Source: Mycolicibacterium confluentis (GTDB lineage: Bacteria > Actinomycetota > Actinomycetes > Mycobacteriales > Mycobacteriaceae). Taken from it: a stretch of DNA of 64,000 nt. Shown piece after piece: positions 44,307-53,378 of the stretch (its first letter is position 1; each line of letters starts with the position of its first letter). Under the pieces are notes generated by a model that had not been told where the DNA came from, made no database searches, and was given only the letters and a program-made list of their open reading frames with translations. Where the stretch lies: NCBI RefSeq assembly GCF_010729895.1, contig NZ_AP022612.1, forward strand, positions 1,488,001-1,552,000, read 5' to 3'. A program made the position numbers and the translations under genes.

Positions 44307-46129
44307 AGGTGCAGCGGGCTCGCGAACGACAGCAGGCGCTCGCACAAGTGCCGGGCCCGGTGGATCTCGCCGATCTCGACCAGTGCGGACACCAGCCAGA
44401 ACGAGCAGATCGTGAACGTGCCCTCCTCGCCGGCCAGACCGTCGTCGGTCTCCTCGACGCGGTAGCGCAGCACCAGACCGTCATCGGTGAGTTCGTCGGC
44501 GATGGCCAGCACGGTGGCACGGATGCGCGGGTCGTCCGGCGGCAGGAACCGGGTCAGCACGGCCAGCAGCAGCGATGCGTCCAGCGCGTCGTCGCCGTAC
44601 CGCTGGGTCAGCACGCCGCGCTTGTCGACGCCGTAGGTCAGCACGTCGGCCTTGATCTCCTCGGCGATGGCCCGCCACTGCTGGGCGTAGCTCTTCTCGC
44701 CCATTAGCTCGGCCAGCTTGGAGCCACGGTCGAGCGCCACCCAGCACATGATCTTGCTGGACGTGAAGTGCTGCGGTTCGCCGCGCACCTCCCAGATGCC
44801 GCGGTCAGGCTGCTTCCAGTGCTTGATCGCCTCTTCGACCTGCTCCTTGAGCACGGGCCACAGCGTCTCGGGGATCTGCTCGCGCGACTTGGTGTGCAGG
44901 TAGACCGAGTCGAGCATGGTGCCCCAGATGTCGTGCTGCATCTGGTCGAAGGCGCCGTTGCCGATCCGCACGGGCCGCGAGTGGTCGTAGCCCGACAGGT
45001 GCAGCAGCTCCTCCTCGACCAGGCTGCGTTCCCCGCCCACGCCGTACATCACCTGCAGCGGGTGGCGTTCACCGTTGTTGGCTCCCGACACGTCGGCGAT
45101 GAATGCGAAGAAGTCGTCGGCCTCTCGATCGAGGCCCAGTGTGTAGAGGCCCCACAACGCGAACGTCGAATCGCGCACCCACGCGTAGCGGTAGTCCCAG
45201 TTGCGTTCGCCCTGCGGGGTCTCGGGCAGTGATGTGGTGCTCGCGGCGAGCAGCGCGCCGGTCGGGGAGTACGTCAGGCCCTTGAGTGTCAGTGCGCTGC
45301 GCTGCAGGTAGGAGCGCCACGGGTGGTCCGGGAAGTCGCCGATGTTGATCCACTGGCGCCAGCACTCGCTGGTCTGCCACATCTTGTCCGCGGCTTCCTC
45401 GTACGTCTGCGGAGCCGGATGTTTGGACCAGGACAGTGCGACGAATGCGTTGTCGCCCTCTTTCATTCGCGTCCGGGCGCGCGCCTCGTGGCCCTCCAGG
45501 CCCAACCGCAGGTTGGTGGTCAGGCGCAGCGTCGGGTGGGCGTCGGGGTTGCGGCTGGCACGGGCGATCGCCTCGCCGTACGCGGCTGCCGAGTACTCCC
45601 AGGTGGCCGGGATGCGGTGGTAGTCGAACGACGGCTCACAGCTCATCACCAGTTCGACCGTGCCGGACACGCAGCGCACGGTGCGCAGCAGGATGTGCTC
45701 GGCGTCCCAGTCCATCGGGGTGCGGCGGTGGGTGCGCGACCGCGCCTCCAGATCGTGCCACGGGCCCATGACCAGCGCCTCGCGCACGATGACCCAGCCT
45801 GTGTGGGTTTGCCACGTGGTCTCGAGGATGAGGCTGCCGGGCAGATAGCGCCGGGCGGAGGGCACCGAGACGCCGTACGGTCCGAGCCGGAAATGCCCGG
45901 CGCCGCGATCCAGGATCGCGCCGAACACGCTGGGCGAATCGGGCCGCGGCACGCACAGCCACTCCACCGAACCGGCCGAACTGATCAGGCATGTGTTCTC
46001 GCAGTCCGAGAGGAAGCCGTAGTCGGCGATCGGGGGGAACGTGTTGCGCAGCGGACCCGACGGCACGTAGGGCACCGGGGCTGTCACAGTGAAGGGTGGT
46101 GTTGCCCCGCTCTCGGTGTCGATTGCCAT
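44147..46129 (-). CDS. treH: Trehalase of glycoside hydrolase family 15
   Basis: The mycobacterial enzyme hydrolyses trehalose to glucose, and its purified form needs phosphate and magnesium. The 660-residue protein has an N-terminal beta-sandwich domain and a C-terminal (alpha/alpha)6 barrel. GH15 blocks are NWDYRYAWVRDSTFALWGLY near residue 318, YDHSRPVRIGNGAFDQMQHD and GNFPQAFTHLALINA. The ATG before AIDTESG was chosen. An upstream ATG lies in the FAD gene. The orthologue Rv2402 lies beside lppR in M. tuberculosis, whereas here 27.6 kb separate them. Confidence 0.92.
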   Translation of the reverse strand: MAIDTESGATPPFTVTAPVPYVPSGPLRNTFPPIADYGFLSDCENTCLISSAGSVEWLCVPRPDSPSVFGAILDRGAGHFRLGPYGVSVPSARRYLPGSLILETTWQTHTGWVIVREALVMGPWHDLEARSRTHRRTPMDWDAEHILLRTVRCVSGTVELVMSCEPSFDYHRIPATWEYSAAAYGEAIARASRNPDAHPTLRLTTNLRLGLEGHEARARTRMKEGDNAFVALSWSKHPAPQTYEEAADKMWQTSECWRQWINIGDFPDHPWRSYLQRSALTLKGLTYSPTGALLAASTTSLPETPQGERNWDYRYAWVRDSTFALWGLYTLGLDREADDFFAFIADVSGANNGERHPLQVMYGVGGERSLVEEELLHLSGYDHSRPVRIGNGAFDQMQHDIWGTMLDSVYLHTKSREQIPETLWPVLKEQVEEAIKHWKQPDRGIWEVRGEPQHFTSSKIMCWVALDRGSKLAELMGEKSYAQQWRAIAEEIKADVLTYGVDKRGVLTQRYGDDALDASLLLAVLTRFLPPDDPRIRATVLAIADELTDDGLVLRYRVEETDDGLAGEEGTFTICSFWLVSALVEIGEIHRARHLCERLLSFASPLHLYAEEIEPRTGRHLGNFPQAFTHLALINAVVHVIRAEEEADSSGVFQPANAPM

Positions 46130-46166
46130 CCGCCCATCATCGACGGTAGTCCGTGTTGCCGTCCAC

Positions 46167-47408
46167 TCATCGACGAGCAAAGTCCGGTACGTGCTCGGGC
46201 AGCGGCCCGATCGCGACGCCGTAGGCGGCGATGCGGCGCAGCAGGGGCAGTCGGTTGACCAGACGCACCGCGCGTGGCGTTCCGACGATGGGCGCGTCGT
46301 CGGCGATGGCCCCGGCGATCACTCGGTTCTGGACGATGCGCTGCACGCCCTGGATCAGGGCGGTGGGCAGCCAGCGCCGCACCTGCACCCGGGCGAGGTC
46401 GCGCGTGGTGACCGAGTGGGTCAGCAGTGGCTGCGCCAGGATCCGGCCCGCGGCCACCGCGTCCGCGACCGCGAGGTTGATGCCGACCCCGCCGATCGGC
46501 GACATCGCGTGGGCCGCGTCGCCGATGAGCAGCAAGCCGTCGCGGTACCACCTGCGCACGCGGTTGAGCTGAACGTCGAGCAGTTTGACGTCGTCGAACG
46601 ACGCCAGCGCGTCGAGTTTGGGCGCCAGCCATGGGGCCAAAGTCGTCACGCGGCCGCGGAACGCCTCGATGCCCTCGGCGCGCAGCACCGCGTCGCTGCC
46701 CTTCTGGATCAGGAACGCGATCTGGTAGTAGTCGCCGCGGTCGATCAGGGCCATGCCGCGGCCCGCGTCGAACACGCCGTTGAGGCCCGCGGGGTCGGTG
46801 TCCTCCCGGGGCAGCCGGAACCACCACACGTCCATGGGCGCCCCGAAGCTGCGGGTGCGGACGCCCGCGGCCTGACGCAGGGTCGACGCCCGGCCGTCAC
46901 ACGCCACCGTCAACTCCGCGCGCATCTTGGCCGTCGTCCCGTCGGCCCTGCGATAGACCACGCCGCGCACCCGGCCGCCGTCGGTCAGCGGCGCGACCAC
47001 CTCACAACGGCGCAGCAGGGTGAACGTCGGTTCCTTCTCGGCCGCCCGCGCCAGCATCTCCAGGAAGTCCCACTGCGGCACCAGGGCGATGTGCTTGTGC
47101 GGGCCGGGCAACGTGGTCAGGTCGACCCGCACAGGGGTCTCGCCGGCCCGGAAGGTCAGCCCCTCGATCATTCGGTGCGGCAGCGCGGCGAACTCGTCGG
47201 CCAGGCCCAACTCGTCGAGCAGGCGCAGCGTGCTGGCGTGCACAGTGTCCCCGCGGAAATCCCGCAGGAAGTCCTCGTGTTTCTCCATCACCGTGACGTC
47301 GACGCCGGCGCGCGCCAGCAGCAGGCCCAGCATCATGCCGGCCGGACCGCCCCCGGCGATCAGACATCCGGTCGCGGCCTGCGTCGGGACCTCACTTCGG
47401 TTGGCCAC
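46167..47408 (-). CDS. FAD-dependent aromatic-type monooxygenase
   Basis: The 413-residue product belongs to the PHBH/UbiH flavoprotein family. The dinucleotide fold is CLIAGGGPAGMMLGLLLARAG near the N terminus, and the FAD block LLIGDAAHAMSPIGGVGINLA comes near residue 290. The substrate is unknown. The start is the GTG at 47408. An upstream ATG would add 32 low-complexity residues overlapping the divergent small gene. It runs in the same direction as treH, 37 bases upstream of it. Confidence 0.85.
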   Translation of the reverse strand: MANRSEVPTQAATGCLIAGGGPAGMMLGLLLARAGVDVTVMEKHEDFLRDFRGDTVHASTLRLLDELGLADEFAALPHRMIEGLTFRAGETPVRVDLTTLPGPHKHIALVPQWDFLEMLARAAEKEPTFTLLRRCEVVAPLTDGGRVRGVVYRRADGTTAKMRAELTVACDGRASTLRQAAGVRTRSFGAPMDVWWFRLPREDTDPAGLNGVFDAGRGMALIDRGDYYQIAFLIQKGSDAVLRAEGIEAFRGRVTTLAPWLAPKLDALASFDDVKLLDVQLNRVRRWYRDGLLLIGDAAHAMSPIGGVGINLAVADAVAAGRILAQPLLTHSVTTRDLARVQVRRWLPTALIQGVQRIVQNRVIAGAIADDAPIVGTPRAVRLVNRLPLLRRIAAYGVAIGPLPEHVPDFARR

Positions 47409-47431
47409 CGATTGATCGTAGGGTGGTGGCA

Positions 47432-47638
47432 ATGGATGGGTTCCTGAGTTGGTGGGACGGCGTCGAGCTGTGGTTGTCGGGGCTGGGCTTCGTGCTGCAG
47501 ACACTGGTGGTGATGCCCGTCGTACTGGCCCTCGCGTACGGGCTGGCTCTGCTCCTGGACGCCTTTTTGGGCAACACCATTCGAGTGCGGAACCGGATCA
47601 CGGCAGCCGTCCGCGGCCGTGTCGAGACTAAGGACTGA
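47432..47638 (+). CDS. Small membrane protein (68 residues)
   Basis: The product starts MDGFLSWWDGVELWLSG and has one long hydrophobic segment (VLQTLVVMPVVLALAYGLALLLD), then a basic tail. A GTG three codons upstream is an alternative start. A small membrane protein (Rv2401A) lies at this place in M. tuberculosis. The function is unknown. The next tiny gene starts five bases after its stop. Confidence 0.7.
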   Translation: MDGFLSWWDGVELWLSGLGFVLQTLVVMPVVLALAYGLALLLDAFLGNTIRVRNRITAAVRGRVETKD

Positions 47639-47643
47639 CTGGC

Positions 47644-47721
47644 GTGCCGAGATCCCGTGTGACGTTGGCTTTGGTGGCACTTCTGGTGCTTGTCATCGTG
47701 ATGTGGCTGCTGACCAGGTGA
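47644..47721 (+). CDS. 25-residue single-pass membrane micro-protein
   Basis: A GTG-initiated frame encodes PRSRVTLALVALLVL followed by VIVMWLLTR. This is one complete membrane helix with basic residues at both ends. It follows the small membrane gene by five bases, which supports co-translation. No family is known to me. It is too short to be sure. Confidence 0.5.
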   Translation: MPRSRVTLALVALLVLVIVMWLLTR

Positions 47722-47762
47722 GCTGCGACAAGCCGTCGATTAGCGATCGTTGAGGCTTCTGT

Positions 47763-47768
47763 TAGGCT
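47763..47768 (+). promoter_or_regulatory. -10 box of the subI leader transcript
   Basis: TAGGCT fits TAnnnT and lies seven bases before the ATG of the poly-cysteine leader, the same spacing as at 39445. It predicts a leaderless transcript that begins with the leader codon itself. Confidence 0.55.
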
Positions 47769-47775
47769 TCGCGCC

Positions 47776-47868
47776 ATGCGTTCGGTGACCGGCACCAGCT
47801 GTGGCCATGTCTTGGCCCTGCTTGCCGTGGGTTTTTCCGCCGTCGCTGATGTCTGTTGTTGTCGCTGA
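47776..47868 (+). CDS. Poly-cysteine leader peptide of the sulfate importer operon
   Basis: The 30-codon frame begins MRSVTGTSCGH and ends ADVCCCR before the stop. Three consecutive TGT codons near the end make it a cysteine sensor. Such leaders upstream of sulfate-transport genes have been described in M. smegmatis. It precedes subI by 122 bases. The untranslated stretch between them can fold over the subI ribosome-binding site. Confidence 0.8.
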   Translation: MRSVTGTSCGHVLALLAVGFSAVADVCCCR

Positions 47869-47914
47869 TCCAATACCCGTCTGTGGTTTTGGTGTCGGGA
47901 CAGCCACGTTGTGT

Positions 47915-47987
47915 GCCTGAGTTCTGACCTACCACCGTGGTCACGACGGGTCGCAGTACCGACCAATGTCGAACAACTCAGAAAGGC
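47915..47987 (+). promoter_or_regulatory. Anti-SD / SD pairing in the subI 5' region
   Basis: GCCTGAGTTCTGA (47915-47927) pairs with TCAGAAAGGC (47978-47987): TTCTGA with TCAGAA and GCCT with AGGC, leaving a three-base bulge. The second segment contains the GAAAGG ribosome-binding site of subI. The TTCTGA/TCAGAAAG pair is the same as in the attenuator at 39520-39610. Confidence 0.55.
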
Positions 47988-47990
47988 CCT

Positions 47991-49001
47991 GTGATTTCAG
48001 TGAAAGCCTCCTTGAAGGTGGCCGGTTTGGCCATGACCGCCTCGCTGCTCGCCGCCTGTGGCGGTGGTGCCAGCGATGTCGCCGGTGAAAGTGGTGGCGC
48101 CGCCGCCGACACCACGTTGACGCTGGTGGCGTACGCGGTGCCGGAGCCGGGCTGGAGCAAGATCATTCCCGCCTTCGCGGCCACCCCCGAGGGCAAGGGT
48201 GTCGCAGTGACGACCTCCTACGGCGCCTCCGGTGATCAGTCCCGCGCGGTCGTCGACGGCAAGCCCGCCGACATCGTCAACTTCTCCGTCGAGCCCGACA
48301 TCACCCGCCTGGTGAAGGCCGACAAGGTGGCCAAGGACTGGAATGCCGACGCCACCAAGGGGCTTCCCTTCGGGTCGCTCGTCACGTTCGCGGTGCGCCC
48401 CGGCAACCCCAAGGGCATCAAGGATTGGCCCGACCTGTTGAAGCCCGGTGTCGAGGTCATCACGCCCAGCCCGCTGAGTTCCGGTGCGGCCAAGTGGAAC
48501 CTGTTGGCGCCGTACGCGTGGGCCAGCAAGGGTGGCCAGGATCCTCAGGCCGGTCTGGACTACGTCACCGAACTGGTGAACGACCACATCAAGCTGCGTC
48601 CCGGCTCGGGTCGTGAGGCCACGGATGTGTTCCGGCAGGGCAGCGGTGACGTGCTGTTGGCCTACGAGAACGAGGCGCTGAACTTCGACCTCGAATTCGT
48701 CAACCCGCCGGAGACCTTCAAGATCGAGAACCCCGTCGCCGTCGTCACCAGCAGCGCACATCAGGAGCAGGCCAACGCGCTGAAGAACTTCCTCTACACC
48801 ACGGAGGCGCAGAAGTTGTGGGCCGAGGCCGGGTTCCGACCCGTCGACCCCGCCGTGCTCGCCGAGTTCAAGGACAAGTTCCCCGCACCCGCCAAGCTGT
48901 GGACCATCGCCGACCTCGGCGGCTGGGCTGAGGTCGATCCTGCGCTGTTCGACAAGGAGAACGGCTCGATCACCAAGATCTACACCAAGGCGACCGGATG
49001 A
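47991..49001 (+). CDS. subI: Sulfate-binding lipoprotein of the CysTWA importer
   Basis: SubI captures sulfate (or thiosulfate) outside the membrane for the CysTWA transporter. The 336-residue product has a lipoprotein signal (lipobox LLAAC, Cys23). Family blocks are TTSYGASGDQSRAVVDGKPADIV-type near residue 80 and TPSPLSSGAAKWNLLAPYAW near 165. The GTG at 47991 has GAAAGG four bases upstream. A GTG three codons later is possible. It is the first gene of subI-cysT-cysW-cysA, and its stop overlaps the cysT start. Confidence 0.92.
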   Translation: MISVKASLKVAGLAMTASLLAACGGGASDVAGESGGAAADTTLTLVAYAVPEPGWSKIIPAFAATPEGKGVAVTTSYGASGDQSRAVVDGKPADIVNFSVEPDITRLVKADKVAKDWNADATKGLPFGSLVTFAVRPGNPKGIKDWPDLLKPGVEVITPSPLSSGAAKWNLLAPYAWASKGGQDPQAGLDYVTELVNDHIKLRPGSGREATDVFRQGSGDVLLAYENEALNFDLEFVNPPETFKIENPVAVVTSSAHQEQANALKNFLYTTEAQKLWAEAGFRPVDPAVLAEFKDKFPAPAKLWTIADLGGWAEVDPALFDKENGSITKIYTKATG

Positions 49002-49882
49002 CCACTCTGGACAATCCGGAGGCGATCCGGCCCGAGCTCACCCCTGGTGAGCCGGGCCGGTCCCGTATCCAGATTCCCGGATCGGGCAACCGGTACGGCA
49101 GCACGTCATTGCGGGTGGGTGCGGCCACGCTGTGGCTCTCGGTGATCGTGCTGCTGCCACTGGCCGCGATCCTCTGGCAGTCGGCCAAGGGCGGCTGGGG
49201 TGCGTTCTACTCGGCCGTCACCTCGAACGCGGCGATCGAGTCGTTCAAGGTGACCATCGGCATCTCGATCGGCGTGACGATCGTCAACGCGTTCTTCGGA
49301 CTGTTGGTGGCGTGGGTTCTCACGCGTGACGACTTCCCCGGTAGGCGCCTGGTCGACGCTGTGATCGATCTGCCGTTCGCGCTGCCGACCATCGTCGCCA
49401 GCCTGGTGATGCTGGCGTTGTACGGTCCGGCCAGTCCGGTGGGTCTGCACCTGCAGCACACCAGGTGGGGTGTCGGCATCGCGCTGCTGTTCGTCACGCT
49501 GCCGTTCGTCGTGCGGTCGGTGCAGCCGGTGCTTCTCGAACTCGATCACGAGGTCGAACAGGCCGCGGCGTCGTTGGGTGCGAGCAACCTGGTGATCTTC
49601 ACCAAGGTGATCCTGCCCGCGCTGATGCCTGCGCTGCTGTCCGGTGCCGGCCTGGCCTTCTCCCGCGCGATCGGTGAGTTCGGTTCGGTGGTGCTGATCG
49701 GCGGTGCGGTACCCGGGGAGACCGAAGTCTCCTCGCAGTGGATCCGCACTCTGATCGAGAACGACGACCGCACCGGTGCGGCCGCCATCTCGATTGTGCT
49801 GCTGGCGATCTCGTTCGTGGTGCTGTTCATCCTGCGGGCCATCGGTTCACGGACCGCCCGCCGGGAGGAGATGTCGCGATGA
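48998..49882 (+). CDS. cysT: Sulfate ABC transporter permease CysT
   Basis: The 294-residue permease has about six membrane helices. The ABC-coupling (EAA) loop is EQAAASLGASNLVIFTKVILPALMP. The segment RLVDAVIDLPFALPTIVASL is typical of CysT/CysU. The N-terminal 35 residues are cytosolic. The ATG overlaps the subI stop and the stop overlaps cysW. Confidence 0.94.
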   Translation: MTTLDNPEAIRPELTPGEPGRSRIQIPGSGNRYGSTSLRVGAATLWLSVIVLLPLAAILWQSAKGGWGAFYSAVTSNAAIESFKVTIGISIGVTIVNAFFGLLVAWVLTRDDFPGRRLVDAVIDLPFALPTIVASLVMLALYGPASPVGLHLQHTRWGVGIALLFVTLPFVVRSVQPVLLELDHEVEQAAASLGASNLVIFTKVILPALMPALLSGAGLAFSRAIGEFGSVVLIGGAVPGETEVSSQWIRTLIENDDRTGAAAISIVLLAISFVVLFILRAIGSRTARREEMSR

Positions 49883-50691
49883 GCCTGTCACCGGCGGTCA
49901 AGTATCTGCTCCGCTTCATTGCGCTGGCCTACATCGGCATCCTGGTCGTGGTGCCCGTGGGTCTGATCCTGTGGCGCACGCTGGAACCCGGGGTCGGCGA
50001 GTTCGTCTCCTCGATCTCCACACCCGCCGCTATCTCCGCACTGCAGTTGTCACTGCTCGTGGTGGCCATCGTGGTGCCGCTGAACGTCCTGTTCGGCGTG
50101 CCCACCGCGCTGGTGTTGGCCCGAAACAAGTTCCGCGGCAAGAGCATTCTGCAGGCCATCATCGACCTGCCGTTCGCGGTGTCGCCTGTGGTCGTCGGTG
50201 TGGCGTTGATCCTGCTGTGGGGTTCGGCCGGCCTGTTCGGCTTCGTGGAGAACGACTTCGGATTCAAGATCATCTTCAGCTTCCCGGGCATCGTCCTGGC
50301 GAGCATCTTCGTGACCGTGCCGTTCGTCATCCGCGAGGTGGAACCGGTGCTGCACGAGATCGGCACCGACCAGGAGGAGGCCGCCTCGACCCTGGGATCG
50401 CAGTGGTGGCAGACGTTCTGGCGAATCACCCTGCCTTCGATCCGGTGGGGGCTGACCTACGGCATTGTGCTCACCATCGCCCGCACCCTGGGTGAGTTCG
50501 GTGCGGTGCTCATGGTGTCGTCGAACCTGCCCGGCACCTCCCAGACCCTCACGCTGTTGGTCGCCGACCGCTATACCCGCGCCAATGAGTACGGCGCCTA
50601 CGCGATATCGACCGTCCTGATGGCCGTCGCCGTGCTGGTGCTGGTGGTTCAGGTCGTACTCGACGCGCGGCGCACTCAGGCAGCAAAATAG
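49879..50691 (+). CDS. cysW: Sulfate ABC transporter permease CysW
   Basis: The 270-residue second permease has the EAA loop [22 protein letters not shown] and the CysW-type segment [20 protein letters not shown]. The ATG at 49879 overlaps the cysT stop. A much longer frame upstream is antisense-like and rejected. CysT and CysW form the heterodimeric channel. Confidence 0.94.
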   Translation: MSLSPAVKYLLRFIALAYIGILVVVPVGLILWRTLEPGVGEFVSSISTPAAISALQLSLLVVAIVVPLNVLFGVPTALVLARNKFRGKSILQAIIDLPFAVSPVVVGVALILLWGSAGLFGFVENDFGFKIIFSFPGIVLASIFVTVPFVIREVEPVLHEIGTDQEEAASTLGSQWWQTFWRITLPSIRWGLTYGIVLTIARTLGEFGAVLMVSSNLPGTSQTLTLLVADRYTRANEYGAYAISTVLMAVAVLVLVVQVVLDARRTQAAK

Positions 50692-50716
50692 GCCTACCAC
50701 CCGAAACGAGACACGT

Positions 50717-51775
50717 ATGACGAACGCGATCACCGTCACCGGTGCCAACAAGCATTACGGAAACTTCGCCGCCCTGGACAATGTCGACTTCGTGGTGCCG
50801 TCGGGGTCGTTGACCGCGCTGCTGGGACCGTCTGGATCAGGTAAGTCGACGCTGCTGCGCGCCATCGCCGGCCTCGACGAACCCGACACCGGAACCATCA
50901 CGATCAACGGCCGCGACGTGACGCGGGTGCCCCCGCAGAAGCGCGGCATCGGCTTCGTGTTCCAGCACTACGCGGCGTTCAAACACCTCACGGTGCGGGA
51001 CAACGTGGCCTTCGGGTTGAAGATCCGCAAGCGCCCCAAGGCCGAAGTCAAAGAGAAGGTCGACAACCTGCTCGAGGTGGTCGGGTTGGCCGGCTTCCAG
51101 AGCCGTTACCCGAATCAGCTTTCGGGTGGTCAGCGGCAGCGTATGGCGCTGGCCCGCGCGTTGGCCGTCGACCCCGAGGTGCTGCTGCTCGACGAACCGT
51201 TCGGTGCGCTGGACGCCAAGGTGCGTGACGACCTGCGGGCCTGGCTGCGTCGCCTGCACGACGAGGTGCATGTCACCACGGTGCTCGTGACGCACGATCA
51301 GGCCGAGGCACTCGATGTCGCCGACCGGATCGCAGTGTTGAACAAGGGCCGCGTCGAGCAGGTCGGGTCGCCCACCGAGGTGTACGACGCGCCGGCCAAC
51401 GCCTTCGTGATGTCCTTCCTGGGCACTGTGTCGTCGCTGAACGGGATCCTGGTGCGCCCGCACGACATTCGCGTGGGGCGTAACCCGGAGATGGCGATTG
51501 CGGCCGGTGACGGCACCGCCGAGACCACGGGTGTCACGAGGGCGACCGTGGACCGGGTGGTGTACCTCGGGTTCGAGGTGCGGGTCGAGTTGACCAGTGC
51601 GACGACGCACACGCAGTTCACCGCCCAGATCACCCGCGGTGACGCCGAGGCGCTCGGCATCCGGGAAGGGCAGACCGTCTACGTGCGGGCCACCCGGGTG
51701 CCGCCGATCGCGGGCAGCCTGCAGATCCCGGTGGCCGATGAGGCCGACGAGGACGAGGCGCTGAGTAACGCCTGA
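50717..51775 (+). CDS. cysA: Sulfate ABC transporter ATPase CysA
   Basis: The 352-residue ATPase has Walker [10 protein letters not shown] (37-45), signature [15 protein letters not shown], Walker [14 protein letters not shown] and switch His in [12 protein letters not shown]-terminal regulatory TOBE-like domain follows. It starts 25 bases after cysW. In M. tuberculosis cysA1 is followed by a PE_PGRS gene, and here a PGRS-type gene also lies 1.6 kb further on. Confidence 0.95.
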   Translation: MTNAITVTGANKHYGNFAALDNVDFVVPSGSLTALLGPSGSGKSTLLRAIAGLDEPDTGTITINGRDVTRVPPQKRGIGFVFQHYAAFKHLTVRDNVAFGLKIRKRPKAEVKEKVDNLLEVVGLAGFQSRYPNQLSGGQRQRMALARALAVDPEVLLLDEPFGALDAKVRDDLRAWLRRLHDEVHVTTVLVTHDQAEALDVADRIAVLNKGRVEQVGSPTEVYDAPANAFVMSFLGTVSSLNGILVRPHDIRVGRNPEMAIAAGDGTAETTGVTRATVDRVVYLGFEVRVELTSATTHTQFTAQITRGDAEALGIREGQTVYVRATRVPPIAGSLQIPVADEADEDEALSNA

Positions 51776-51791
51776 CTGAAGCGGAGCGCAC

Positions 51792-52290
51792 ATGGACCAA
51801 CTCACGTTTGGCTACCTGTACGACTTCCGCAATCCACAACCATGGCAGCGCCCATGGCCACAGGTGTATGCCGAGATCCTCGACTTCGTCGAATGGAGTG
51901 AGAGCGTCGGCGTCGAGGGCGCCTGGGGCCCGGAGCATCACGCCGCAGAAGACGGCTATCAACCGGCACCTTTCGTGGTGCTGGCGGCCAGCGCGGCGCG
52001 GACCAAGTGACTCAAGCTCGGCACAGGAGTCGCGCTTGCGCCGCTTCACCAACCCTGTGCGGTTCGCCGAGGAGTGTGCCGTGCTCGACATCCTGTCGAA
52101 TGGGCGGCTCGATATGTCTGTGGCCGTTGGCTTTCGGCGACGCGAAGCTGATGGATATGGCGTCGATTTCTCTTCCCGCGGCACCCGTGGGTTCTGAATT
52201 CATGGAGATCCGTCACGCCCAGCGTGCCCTCCGGATCATCTTCGGTGGGTGGATCGTCGCGGTGGGGCCACTCTCTGCGGGCTCTGTCTG
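51792..52290 (+). pseudogene. Broken LLM-class flavin oxidoreductase
   Basis: The frame starts MDQLTFGYLYDFRNPQPW and continues as a good luciferase-like oxidoreductase to residue 72, where a TGA interrupts it at 52008. The same frame then reads LKLGTGVALAPL. The match shifts to another frame (TNPVRFAEECAVLDILSNGR, then FRRREADGYGVDFSSRG) and again at about 52195 (EFMEIRHAQRAL). So at least one nonsense change and two frameshifts are present, and the last two thirds of the gene are lost. It lies 16 bases after cysA. Confidence 0.82.
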
Positions 52291-53260
52291 ATGGGCTGAG
52301 TTAGTCGCTCTTGTCCCCATGGAGGCCGGGATCGCGCCAAGGTTTTGTCGGTGGGCCGCGGGCATGATCGAAAGTACGTAAGTTCGATCAGGTTGTTATG
52401 CCGTCGTCGGAGGTGGTGTCAGCCCTCGGTGATGCCGGGTTGGTCGATCTGATCGGTGCGGCGGGCGCAACTGGAGTCTGCGTCGATGGCGGCGCTCAAA
52501 CAACTCCGCCACCGCCACCAACCGGCGCGGGCTCGCGAAACTGCTTGCCGCCCAACCGTCACCAGACCCAGAACCGCCACCCTTCTAGGTGTTCGCCCGG
52601 TACCCGGGTCGATCGGTGCGTCGTCGGCCACCTGTTCATCGCGATGTCGTCGGCGCAAGTGATTCATCGGTGTCACCCCATGATGTTGTGGGGCAGCAGG
52701 ATTCGGTGAACAGAGCGGTTCTGAGCGTCGTCCGTCCTTCGATGTGCTTTTTCCGGCACCGGCCCCGCGCGGCACCAAATCCCTTCGGGGGCTTATGCGG
52801 ATCTTGACAGCAGTCAGTAAAGGCGCGTTCAGCCTTCGTGGCATCTGCGGTGGCCAGCCGATGGCTGGGACGCGGGTTGCCTCTCCTGAGTCGATGGCAG
52901 AGCCGCTGGGCACCACTGAGGACAACGTCCGATCGTTAGCTGTGTGAACGACTTCCTGCTCCGGCCGGGTCGCGCGAACGTGCCGCCAGCGAGCGTGGAG
53001 ATAGCTCGAGAGGCCCCCCGCCTCGGGGGCCCTGTGACGTATTGCGGATTGGGGGTCATCAGCAACAAATAGAACGCGTTACAGTTGAGCTTCCGCTAAC
53101 AAAATGCAGTTTCGTCGCCGGTTGCCAACTCGACGTCTGGCGAGGTTCCGGCGGCGGTCGATCGATCAAAACCCGTGCTCATGTGCTGTGGCCGCCTTGC
53201 CGTCCATTCCAAATATGTAACGCTGAACATGTTGCCAGGATCACTCAGTAGGAATTTCTG
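52291..53260. other. Decayed region without an intact gene
   Basis: No frame has convincing coding character. Around 52398-52660 two frames, LVDLIGAA and RAQLESASMAALKQL, recall the start of DUF222/HNH (13E12-type) proteins. They would need a frameshift to join, so a dead copy is possible. The rest shows nothing apart from the hairpin at 53012. Confidence 0.4.
53012..53031. terminator. Isolated GC-rich hairpin
   Basis: GGCCCCC (53012-53018) and GGGGGCC (53025-53031) form a perfect seven-base stem with a six-base loop. No intact gene ends beside it, so it may be a remnant of a lost gene's terminator. Confidence 0.45.
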
Positions 53261-53268
53261 TGACGCCA

Positions 53269-53327
53269 CTGACAATTCTGCCCCTAGAGCTGTTAGCATC
53301 CTCAACGGTCGTTGTTCTACAACGACC
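53269..53327 (+). promoter_or_regulatory. Predicted promoter and 5' palindrome of the PGRS gene
   Basis: CTGACA (53269-53274) and TAGCAT (53294-53299) resemble -35 and -10 boxes, with a longish 19-base spacer. Just after the predicted start point is a perfect inverted repeat, GGTCGTTGT-TCT-ACAACGACC (53307-53327), 51 bases before the ATG. It could be an operator or a 5' mRNA hairpin. Confidence 0.4.
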
Positions 53328-53378
53328 TATTGGGCTTCCGATAGTCCTTACCGAACCCCTCTTGATATTGGAGTGTTG

